Source: Georgfuchsia toluolica (GTDB taxonomy: Bacteria; Pseudomonadota; Gammaproteobacteria; Burkholderiales; Rhodocyclaceae). Taken from it: DNA of 64,000 nt. The stretch is from contig NZ_CAJQUM010000001.1 in assembly GCF_907163265.1 (NCBI RefSeq), positions 1-64,000 on the forward strand. Direction: 5' to 3'. Numbering within the stretch: position 1 is the first letter of the stretch; every line of letters begins with the position of its first letter. The translations under genes were made by a program, and so were the position numbers. Positions 9,015-16,116 of this stretch are shown here, piece by piece. The notes below the pieces were generated by a model. That model had not been told where the DNA came from and searched no databases. It was given only the letters and a program-made list of their open reading frames with translations.

Positions 9015-9950
9015 TCAGGCAGCGGGAGAATTTCGCTGTTTTTGTACCATCAGGTAATACTTGAGCGCTTCGCGCAAGCCTTTCTTGAATGGGGTGTACT
9101 CAAAATCGAAAAGCCGTTTTATTTTCGCCCCAGAGTAGAGCAAATGTTCGTTTATGGGGAAAGGCAAAGGAATTCCCTGGCGGTCGATTTCCACTGCTGG
9201 CATACGGACCGGATCGATGGTTTTTCCCGTGATCTCGCCCAATACTTCGACTATGCGTGAATAGGAAACGAGTTCGTCCGAAGCCAGATTGAAAGTCTGG
9301 GTATAAGTTCGTTCATCGCCGATACAGCGGATGATCATGCGCGCCATGTCCACAACCCAGATGAAGCTGAACAGGGCCAGATCATGCTGAGGAATGACAA
9401 TCGGCAGATGGCTGCGCAGCAGATCGAAGAAATAGCTTTCGCGCGGAGCGTAATTATAGTAGCCGTAAATAATTGCCGGCCTGAATATGGTGTATGGAAT
9501 TCCCCGGCTTTCGCAGATCTGCTGCAACATGATTTCGGACATGGCTTTGTCGTAGCCGTAAGTCGCATAGTTGCCGAGTTCAGGTTGCGCGCCGGTGAGT
9601 TGCAGTCCGTCTTCGGCAATCGGCAGGTGCCAGCTCTGCTGATAAACGCTGGTGGTGCTGATGAAAATATATTGACCGATCTTGCCCGGCAGATTGTCGA
9701 GCATGGTCTTGATCTGCATGGGGGTGTAGGCGCAGAAATCAACCACGGCATCCCATTCCTTTACGGGAATAGCCTCGCGAATTTGTTCGGCTTGTTCGCG
9801 ATCGCCGATGAGTTCAGTGACGTCGGTCATGCCCAGCGGACGTCGGCCTCGATTAAACACATGAATAGCACAGTTGCTTTCCTTGGCGAGTTCCTCAACC
9901 AGGATGCGTCCGGCAAAATAGCTGCCGCCGATGATCAGGATGTTTCTCAT
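9015..9950 (-). CDS. NAD-dependent epimerase/dehydratase family protein
   Basis: An extended short-chain dehydrogenase of 311 residues. The N-terminal Rossmann motif is IIGGSYFAGR, and the catalytic pair is seen as YGYDKAMSE (YxxxK near residue 155) after the FISTTSVYQ serine strand. Relatives act on nucleotide sugars or other NAD(P)-linked carbonyl substrates. I chose ATG 9950 because the family begins directly with the nucleotide-binding strand; ATG 9977 would add nine residues and overlap the upstream gene. Start spacing (10 bases after the DUF4037 stop) supports co-transcription. Its role beside a toluene operon is unknown. Confidence 0.83.
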   Translation of the reverse strand: MRNILIIGGSYFAGRILVEELAKESNCAIHVFNRGRRPLGMTDVTELIGDREQAEQIREAIPVKEWDAVVDFCAYTPMQIKTMLDNLPGKIGQYIFISTTSVYQQSWHLPIAEDGLQLTGAQPELGNYATYGYDKAMSEIMLQQICESRGIPYTIFRPAIIYGYYNYAPRESYFFDLLRSHLPIVIPQHDLALFSFIWVVDMARMIIRCIGDERTYTQTFNLASDELVSYSRIVEVLGEITGKTIDPVRMPAVEIDRQGIPLPFPINEHLLYSGAKIKRLFDFEYTPFKKGLREALKYYLMVQKQRNSPAA

Positions 9951-9960
9951 GGAGAGGGAT

Positions 9961-10884
9961 TTAGCCGACCCAGACATTCAATTGGCGCAAACCGGGATCG
10001 ACTATCCGACTGTGCACAACCGGTCCATGATCGACCAGGAACTTGCTGTCCGAGTCGCTCAGCCCGGCGCTTTGCAGCTCGACGATTACTGCACTGATGA
10101 TTTCATCGAGGATGAATTTCTTTTCTTCATATTCACAAGTAGCCGTCAGGGCAGTGACCTTCTGCGCCATAAATCTGCCCAGTATGGGCAGGGTCGCGAC
10201 ACCGCGGTGCAGCCATTTGTAGAATGGCGCATAGCTGCGGTTGAGCAAATACACCAGCGACATGATATCGGAACAGAATTTTGTCTCGGCATATTGCGCG
10301 GCAAAATATTCCCCGCGCCAGATGGAGCGATGAAAATTGTATTGTCCAGCCTGTCCGCAGGACATGCAGCGCGCGGCGATCTTCGCCAAGCGGACATCTT
10401 CCGGGTAGCCTTGCAGCAATTGTTGACGAATTTTTGAGAACTCGCCGAGTGGATCGACAAACACTTCCCCTGAAGTGCAGGCCGCCAGATTTTTCTCGGG
10501 AATGCGCAACCAGTCCGCCAAAGTGGACGGGACGCCGTTTCGTCCCAGAAATCCGCGGTAGAACGTGCCGATTTCAAACACTCCGACACGCCCATCGCCC
10601 CATTCGCTGGTCTTGCGTTCGAAACCATGGAAGCTTGTAGTCAGTTTGGCATACTCTGTCTGCAGTTGTGCGCCGAATTGTTCGTAATCCGTTTTGTTCA
10701 GCCACCAGCAGAAGCCCGGTCCCCAGTCGTGATCGGTTGAATACTTGTCGTCAAAACCCAGGCAGTCTGATCCGTCACCGACCAAGCCGGCCGCGATACG
10801 CTCCTGCTGCGCGGCAAACATCTTCTGGAGCAGGGGCGCCCCGAATTCTTGGTAAAACTCTTTCGCCAGGACAAGTCCGCGCAT
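9961..10884 (-). CDS. DUF4037 domain protein (nucleotidyltransferase-like)
   Basis: A 307-residue protein matching the DUF4037 pattern I know: an opening GL.LA.EFYQEFGAPLL, then AAGLVGDGSDCLGFDDKYSTDHDWGPGFC near residues 32-60, then PEDVRLAKIAARCM and a PFYKWLHR segment. The GS followed by a DHD motif resembles the metal-binding signature of nucleotidyltransferase folds; that reading is inference. It overlaps nothing and follows the DUF4258/YgiT gene by 11 bases in the same direction. The family is uncharacterised as far as I know. Its presence behind bssH, together with a DUF4125 protein (BssG) in the same operon, is unusual. Confidence 0.82.
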   Translation of the reverse strand: MRGLVLAKEFYQEFGAPLLQKMFAAQQERIAAGLVGDGSDCLGFDDKYSTDHDWGPGFCWWLNKTDYEQFGAQLQTEYAKLTTSFHGFERKTSEWGDGRVGVFEIGTFYRGFLGRNGVPSTLADWLRIPEKNLAACTSGEVFVDPLGEFSKIRQQLLQGYPEDVRLAKIAARCMSCGQAGQYNFHRSIWRGEYFAAQYAETKFCSDIMSLVYLLNRSYAPFYKWLHRGVATLPILGRFMAQKVTALTATCEYEEKKFILDEIISAVIVELQSAGLSDSDSKFLVDHGPVVHSRIVDPGLRQLNVWVG

Positions 10885-10895
10885 GGTCGCTGCAC

Positions 10896-11450
10896 CTATT
10901 GGTAGTCTATGACGCCGACTTCTTCAGTTCGGCTGAATTGTTTTCTCGCAATCAAGTCGTTCATTCTTCTGCCGACATCTGCTTCGATATATTTCTCGCC
11001 ACATTGCTGGCACAGTCCTGCTGGGACTTTCTTGATTACATACAATTGACCTTCGAGGCGGTAATCGAAGTTCCCTACTGTGATCTTCTTCATTTCCCCA
11101 CCACAAAAAAAGCAGGTGCTGAACGGCTCCGTCATGATGTTTTCTCCTCCCGGGTTGCGGTGCAACGCATCGCGCCAGATCGGTGGCGCCGGAATGTAGA
11201 CAAAGGTGATGATCAGCCAGCCATTGCTGGCGCCGGCACACATCACGTGAAATATCTTTTGCCTTGATTTACCCACCACCAGATAACTTCTGCCGCGCGT
11301 TGCATGGTGGTGTTCCTCAAGTAGCCTGCCTGTCAGCAGCACGGTTTCGATATCGGCAACCGTCACAATATTGCCCGCCATCAGTGAGCGAATGACATGT
11401 TCCGATAGGATATAACGCGATTCCTGCACCCGCTGGGCAAACCATGCCAT
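10896..11450 (-). CDS. fused DUF4258 and YgiT-type zinc-finger protein
   Basis: One frame carries two domains usually encoded by adjacent genes. Residues about 1-95 match DUF4258 (LSEHVIRSLMAG, the RGRSYLVVGKS strand, GWLIITFVYIP). Residues about 105-185 form a YgiT/MqsA-type zinc finger (CFFCGG ... CQQCGEKYIEAD). An internal ATG at 11135 follows GGGAGGAGAAAAC, a perfect ribosome site, so the finger part may also be made alone. DUF4258 is related to small toxin-like folds and MqsA fingers to antitoxins. This therefore looks like a toxin-antitoxin-type pair merged by loss of a stop, or a bifunctional protein. ATG 11450 is my start; a TTG at 11477 is possible. Confidence 0.75.
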   Translation of the reverse strand: MAWFAQRVQESRYILSEHVIRSLMAGNIVTVADIETVLLTGRLLEEHHHATRGRSYLVVGKSRQKIFHVMCAGASNGWLIITFVYIPAPPIWRDALHRNPGGENIMTEPFSTCFFCGGEMKKITVGNFDYRLEGQLYVIKKVPAGLCQQCGEKYIEADVGRRMNDLIARKQFSRTEEVGVIDYQ

Positions 11451-11478
11451 TTCATGGGATTGCTCGATGCAGTCCAAG

Positions 11479-12003
11479 TTACTGATCTATCCCTGCGAAG
11501 ATGGCATCATCGTTTTCGAACATCTGCCTGAATTTCTCCTTGGCGCCGATGCGGACGCGCTCGGCCTGCTCCGGATCCAGATTTCTGCCCTGGATCCATT
11601 TCTCCAGATTGACCCCGCCGGGCAGCCATTTTTCGAGCGTTTCGCGTTCGAACATCCAGGCTTTGTCTCTGACTCCCAAGGAGGAGAGGATTGTCCAGAC
11701 GTCCTCGCGCAAATCGTGGTGGCAATACACGCACATTACGCAGCGATTCAGCTGGAATTCAGTAATCAGCTTGCGGTCATACTTTACGGCAGGCACTTTC
11801 CTATCTTCGACGAAAGGATCGAGCTTTCTAGCCAGTTCTTCCATCTCCTCGCGCTGGCCGAATACCAGCCACTTTCCCCATTTTTCCAGATATTCCTTGT
11901 TGGTCAGGGGAACCCCGTTCAGGTTGATATAGTGGTAGCCCCGATACACATGATCGAAAGGGACTACGAAAATGAAATGCGAACCGGGCCGGTCAACGAT
12001 CAT
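11479..12003 (-). CDS. conserved-looking hypothetical protein with a Cys/His cluster
   Basis: A 174-residue soluble protein I do not recognise. ATG 12003 has an AAAGGAG ribosome site at good spacing. The N-terminal third is aromatic-rich (HFIFVVPFDHVYRGYHYINL), the centre holds CVMCVYCHHDLRED, a plausible metal site, and the C-terminal third is charged and probably helical. It follows bssH by 21 bases and precedes the DUF4258/YgiT gene by about 28, so it is probably in the bss transcript. Function unknown. Confidence 0.75.
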   Translation of the reverse strand: MIVDRPGSHFIFVVPFDHVYRGYHYINLNGVPLTNKEYLEKWGKWLVFGQREEMEELARKLDPFVEDRKVPAVKYDRKLITEFQLNRCVMCVYCHHDLREDVWTILSSLGVRDKAWMFERETLEKWLPGGVNLEKWIQGRNLDPEQAERVRIGAKEKFRQMFENDDAIFAGIDQ

Positions 12004-12024
12004 GTCCGTAACTCCTTTACATTC

Positions 12025-12312
12025 TTATCCGCCGGCGATGGCCGGGATCACGTTTACCACGTCATCGGGCGAAATGGCTGTTTTTACCCCGTCCAGGTAC
12101 CCGATATTGCGGCCATTAATGAAGAACACGAATTGCTTCGAAATGTTCCCCACCTCATCGCAGATGGCCTGTTTGAAGCCTGGGTTCCTCTCGTCTATCA
12201 GCATTATCAAATCGGCAATCGTGGTCTTTTCTGCAATGCTTAAAGCCATATCGCTCTGCAGAACGTTCAGCGATGGGATGCCCAGCAGGTTGAGGGTTAC
12301 GGTAATATTCAT
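12025..12312 (-). CDS. bssH: MoaD/ThiS-family ubiquitin-like protein, bssH position
   Basis: A 95-residue beta-grasp protein ending in IPAIAGG. The C-terminal Gly-Gly, the preceding DDVVNVIPAIAGG pattern and the FFINGR motif are typical of MoaD/ThiS sulfur carriers, which are adenylated and thiocarboxylated at the terminal glycine. It occupies the position after bssG; the symbol is by position and less certain than those of bssD to bssF. No E1-like partner is encoded nearby, so it may use a general MoeB/ThiF enzyme. No strong ribosome site; 16 bases after the bssG stop. Confidence 0.75.
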   Translation of the reverse strand: MNITVTLNLLGIPSLNVLQSDMALSIAEKTTIADLIMLIDERNPGFKQAICDEVGNISKQFVFFINGRNIGYLDGVKTAISPDDVVNVIPAIAGG

Positions 12313-12328
12313 GTATTGCCCATTTATC

Positions 12329-12904
12329 TTAGTGAACGTCGCAAAGCCGACTCAGTTCCTGTTCGGCATGAGCGAGGTCGCGGTAGCCATTCTTGTGCAC
12401 TAGCCGCTGCAGGGCTTCTATTGCCAGATTGCGGTCTTGCTCCAGCGCGGCATTCAGGTTCTCATAATAGAGTTCTAAAGTGTGATCACCGTAGGTTTCC
12501 AATTCGCAGCCGAGATAAATAGAGAAATTCTTGCCGTCCCCGGTCTGGGCCATGCTGCGACAGCAACGCTGGTAGAGCGCAGGAAAATTATGCTGAAGTT
12601 CATCCTGCCATACGTTCTCAATGGCTACGATGATCGGGATCAGGGGATTATCGGACAACGGCGGGATCAGATTGTCCATGCGCGCATACTTTTCCATCAG
12701 AAGATTGCGCTGATCATCTGCAGCTTGCTTGAGGTCATCGAGATAGGACGCAAGCATCTCCTCGGTCCAGGTCTCGAAAAGACTGGATCGGATCATTTTG
12801 AAATTGTCAGGGGCACTCTGGCACGATGCACGATGCGCACTCTTGACGCGCACAAACATCTGCCATTCCATCGCCAAGACCTGATCGAGAAGTTCACTTT
12901 TCAC
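12329..12904 (-). CDS. bssG: DUF4125 family protein, bssG position
   Basis: A 191-residue mostly helical protein. It fits the DUF4125 pattern: EWQMF near the start, RASCQ, F.M.RSS..ETW, SYL.DL..A...-RNLL-EKYARM, and a late CELETY..-TLELYYENL. Its start GTG 12904 overlaps the bssF stop by 11 bases, implying translational coupling. The position matches bssG of toluene operons; its biochemical role is not established. DUF4125 proteins are otherwise best known to me from anaerobic Gram-positives. A DUF4037 protein follows three genes later. Confidence 0.78.
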   Translation of the reverse strand: MKSELLDQVLAMEWQMFVRVKSAHRASCQSAPDNFKMIRSSLFETWTEEMLASYLDDLKQAADDQRNLLMEKYARMDNLIPPLSDNPLIPIIVAIENVWQDELQHNFPALYQRCCRSMAQTGDGKNFSIYLGCELETYGDHTLELYYENLNAALEQDRNLAIEALQRLVHKNGYRDLAHAEQELSRLCDVH

Positions 12905-14636
12905 TTGTGCCTCGTCGTCCTTCCCTCATTTCGTTGATGATCAGCGTACCAAATAGCTGTGGCAATTGCTCGGTCTTATCGACAAACTGCACCAGCTTGC
13001 CATATTCATCCTTGAGTGACTGCTTGGCCGCCAAACCGCAGCTGATGCCCAGAGTGAGCAGACTGACTCCGTTCTTCTTGCAATAGGTAATCGCATCGCT
13101 GACACCGCAGCCCCAGTTGGAAGCGCCATCGGTAATATGGATCAGCAATGTTTTCTTACCTAGGGTTTTGGTACTTAGAGCGGTAGCGATGATGGCTTCG
13201 CCCGAGGCGGTTTTTCCATGCGGCAATACCATCAGCATGTGACCACCACGGTATAGCTCCGTGATCCGACAGGCATTTTTCACTTCGTTATACGCATAGA
13301 TTCTGGCGTTGCTGGCGTAGCACTGAATTGCCGCAAACAGCGTCTGATAGATCATCTCGGCCCGGTCCCATTTGGTCGGATCAGCCATTGAGCCGGTGGC
13401 ATCCACCAGCAGCACCACATTCTTTCTCAAGTCAAATTCATGCTTCTTCTGTTGAAAGACTGCACCGGTGGTATGGGCACGGTACAAGCTCCTTCTGTGA
13501 ATCTTTCCGGTCGTCAGTCCCCGGTTGAAGATGCTTCTGCGCTCCGTGGCGGTTCTCACCACTTGCTTGAGTTTGTTGAGCAATGCCTTATTCACTTTGT
13601 CACGCGCCATCATGACGATATCGTTGCCTTCGATGCGCACGACACCCTCGGCATTGGCGACATTGCCCTTTACCTGTTCGGTGAAGTCCCGATTCTTCTG
13701 GGGCAGGGTACGCTCGATCAGCGAGGCATAATTGACGATGGTCGCCTTGACCGCCTTGCGGTCTGCTTCCTCCTGCGCGATATCTTCGTCGCCCATGTCC
13801 GGGATCATGAATCTGTCGCTGCGATCGCCTGGCCAGAATCTGATAAGTTGAATTAACTTATTCCAGGTCTGAATGTAGAGTTCAAGACGAAAATCGCAAC
13901 GGTCGGCTACGCTGGGAATATTGGGGCATTTATGCCGCAAAGCCGGTAACATGGTGTGGAGCAGATCGATAGGCTTCCGGTAAAACTTATCCAGCGTATT
14001 GCGTGTCCACATGCCACCGGAAGTCCGATCGGTATAGCCTTCCAGATATAGATTCTCATCCCGGTCCGCCGCCAACCGCCACCATATGTGCAGCATCTCG
14101 GAAGCCGTGGGGGGGTTGATCATTGTCCGCAGAGTCTTGACAATGCGCCAAGTACGAGCAGCTTCCGCGTAAAGGCCAAACACATTGCGATTCGCCAGCC
14201 CATCGACATAAACGTATTCGCAAATCCTGAAGAAAAGATCAAACTTGTACTCATACTGGGGCTTGAGCTGGAGCCGAAGCTTGGCGATCTCATGCAATCT
14301 TTCGCTCCACTCGACCTTTTTATAGGCCTCCTGAATCATGATGCCGACCATCAGGTCCGTATTCGCCGCGGATACCGGATAGCTGCCCATGATCGGTGTT
14401 GGGTCAAGCGCCAGCGCGTTTTCCAGCTCCATTCCGGACCAGACAATTTCCCCGACGTTACGCCCAATGAAGGAGGCAATCTTTCTGATTGCCACCAGCA
14501 GTTTGACCAGTTCCACCGGTTCAATCGGCGATTTGTCGCGTCTCCAAAAATCAGAGTAGCCCTCTCCACCGGGGATCACGAAGCGCTGGACAACGGCTTC
14601 CTGGCTGAGAACTTTCAGTCCCCGATTAGTTGTCAT
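12894..14636 (-). CDS. bssF: BssF, VWA-domain protein of the benzylsuccinate synthase operon
   Basis: A 580-residue protein. The N-terminal two thirds are helical and family-specific. The C-terminal von Willebrand A domain (about 390-560) carries a MIDAS-like DATGS where DxSxS is usual, followed by the conserved THITDGASNWG-type strand (here IHITDG). VWA proteins of this type (NorD/CbbO-like) pair with MoxR-type ATPases such as BssE to insert cofactors into, or remodel, a target enzyme. BssF probably serves benzylsuccinate synthase in the same way; this is inference from the pairing. It follows bssE by 36 bases and overlaps bssG. Confidence 0.88.
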   Translation of the reverse strand: MTTNRGLKVLSQEAVVQRFVIPGGEGYSDFWRRDKSPIEPVELVKLLVAIRKIASFIGRNVGEIVWSGMELENALALDPTPIMGSYPVSAANTDLMVGIMIQEAYKKVEWSERLHEIAKLRLQLKPQYEYKFDLFFRICEYVYVDGLANRNVFGLYAEAARTWRIVKTLRTMINPPTASEMLHIWWRLAADRDENLYLEGYTDRTSGGMWTRNTLDKFYRKPIDLLHTMLPALRHKCPNIPSVADRCDFRLELYIQTWNKLIQLIRFWPGDRSDRFMIPDMGDEDIAQEEADRKAVKATIVNYASLIERTLPQKNRDFTEQVKGNVANAEGVVRIEGNDIVMMARDKVNKALLNKLKQVVRTATERRSIFNRGLTTGKIHRRSLYRAHTTGAVFQQKKHEFDLRKNVVLLVDATGSMADPTKWDRAEMIYQTLFAAIQCYASNARIYAYNEVKNACRITELYRGGHMLMVLPHGKTASGEAIIATALSTKTLGKKTLLIHITDGASNWGCGVSDAITYCKKNGVSLLTLGISCGLAAKQSLKDEYGKLVQFVDKTEQLPQLFGTLIINEMREGRRGTSEK

Positions 14637-14672
14637 GACAAGCCAACGTTTGTGTCTTGCTTTGGTGGGGCA

Positions 14673-15539
14673 TCATTCATTGGTGATGTACTGTACGAAT
14701 TCAGTTTTGCCTTTTTCAATCTTGTTGAGATTGATATGCAGAGACAATAATACTGATTCAAGGGTCTGCTTGTCTGTCTGCAGACTGGTGACGATGGCAT
14801 CCCTCAGGCTGCCGCCTGCAGCGATCATTTCGCCGATCATCAGAATTTTGCGCGTGGATACTTCAACGCCGAGCTCGGCATTGCCGCGAATGCTGTTTGC
14901 GACTTCGATGATTTCCTTGGCCTGCTCATAGGTCACGCCAGTTTTTTTCTGGAGTACCTCGGTTTCCACTTCGTTGGGCAGGAAGTCCATGGTGGTCACA
15001 TAGAATCTGTCCCTCAGTGCCGGATCGAGCAGTTCCGTGCCGACGAATTCCGCGCCCTCGTTGAGCGTCGCGAAGAACACTACACCATCCGCCACTTGCA
15101 GCAATCCCAATTCGTCCATCCAGACCTGACGGTCGTCTGACAGAATGGAAAACAGCATGTTCAGGGCTTTGGGATGTTCGGGGCGGTTGATTTCTTCCAG
15201 GTGAATCACGCAGTTTGGTGTTTGTATGGCCTGGGGAAAAAGGAATTGCTTATACTTGGTTTCCCCGTTTTCGAGGGCATATTCGCCGAACAACTGCCCT
15301 GGCTCAGAAAGGATGCCAATCTGAAAGGTGGCCAAAGGCAGTTTATTGACCGCTGCGTATTGGCGTACCAGGGAGGATTTCCCGCAGCCCTGCTTGCCAA
15401 CGACCAGGATATTGACAGGGTGTTTTTTTGAAATCTTGTTGAATTTGGCCAGAAACCCCTGCGTTTCCGTGCTTACATAGTAATAGGGGTCGACTTCGGG
15501 TACAAAAACACTGTTTGCATTGTTAAGTGATGATTTCAT
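14673..15539 (-). CDS. bssE: BssE, MoxR-type AAA+ ATPase
   Basis: A 288-residue ATPase. Walker A is VVGKQGCGKSS (near 47-57), the Walker B/arginine region shows HLEEINRPEHP, sensor 1 is FFATLNEG, and RDRFYVTTMDFLP holds the arginine finger region. It belongs to the NorQ/CbbQ group of MoxR ATPases. Thauera BssE is described as a chaperone-like factor for benzylsuccinate synthase. ATG 15539 follows GGAG. The 258-base gap to bssB contains a strong stem-loop (15593-15630), so E-F-G-H may be expressed at a different level from D-C-A-B. Confidence 0.93.
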   Translation of the reverse strand: MKSSLNNANSVFVPEVDPYYYVSTETQGFLAKFNKISKKHPVNILVVGKQGCGKSSLVRQYAAVNKLPLATFQIGILSEPGQLFGEYALENGETKYKQFLFPQAIQTPNCVIHLEEINRPEHPKALNMLFSILSDDRQVWMDELGLLQVADGVVFFATLNEGAEFVGTELLDPALRDRFYVTTMDFLPNEVETEVLQKKTGVTYEQAKEIIEVANSIRGNAELGVEVSTRKILMIGEMIAAGGSLRDAIVTSLQTDKQTLESVLLSLHINLNKIEKGKTEFVQYITNE

Positions 15540-15592
15540 GGTGCTCCAAAGCTACTATCATTAATGTAAACTCGAATTGAGGTAGGCACGAA

Positions 15593-15630
15593 TTGCCGGG
15601 TGCAAGCCGGGAAACACCCGCCCCCGGCAA
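15593..15630. promoter_or_regulatory. stem-loop between bssB and bssE
   Basis: TTGCCGGG at 15593-15600 pairs perfectly with CCCGGCAA at 15623-15630, and an inner GGGTG can pair with CACCC. There is no U-run, so complete termination is unlikely. A role in partial termination or in cutting the message between the abundant enzyme subunits and the accessory genes is an inference, strengthened by the stem-loop at the same place in the other cluster. Confidence 0.55.
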
Positions 15631-15797
15631 GGCTCCGGGAAGATTCCAGATCGCCAGCTTTCCGTGGCGTGACGCATACCGGTCTTGTTTTAGGGAGATC
15701 GCCCCTCCTGCTGCGCTGATTTGTTATTATGTCCTTGTCCTGAAAGTGGCAATGGCTTGATTAATGATACAGCCAGCTTTTCAGGCGATGGCGAGTG

Positions 15798-16028
15798 CTA
15801 GACGTGCTCCCGGAAGCTTAGTTTGCCTTCCTCATGACGGCTACAGGTCAAATGCTCAACGTCTCTTAGCCATCTCTTCCAAACGCCGCCCATCGCATGA
15901 CGGTTGACGGTGCACTGACCGCGCTTCGGATCGGTCGGATCCGGTGTTTGCCACTTGCAAGTCTTGCATGGCTTGGTAGTTCCTTCTTCAACGTGCGGTT
16001 GGTTCTGTACGTTTTTTTTCGCTTCCAT
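15798..16028 (-). CDS. bssB: benzylsuccinate synthase beta subunit
   Basis: Seventy-six residues with the beta-subunit signature CKTCKWQTPDPTDP, QCTVNRHAMGGVWKRW and CSRHEEGKLSFREHV. Four of its cysteines bind a [4Fe-4S] cluster in characterised homologues. ATG 16028 is preceded by GGAG at eight bases. It lies 88 bases after the bssA stop and is the last of the D-C-A-B block encoding activase plus the three subunits. Confidence 0.93.
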   Translation of the reverse strand: MEAKKNVQNQPHVEEGTTKPCKTCKWQTPDPTDPKRGQCTVNRHAMGGVWKRWLRDVEHLTCSRHEEGKLSFREHV

Positions 16029-16116
16029 ATGATTTGCTCCGGGCTCCTAAATCATTTGCTTGTTTATTGCGGTAGGGAACTTGAATTAAGCTGAAGTTCC
16101 CCGCCGCAGTTGTGTA

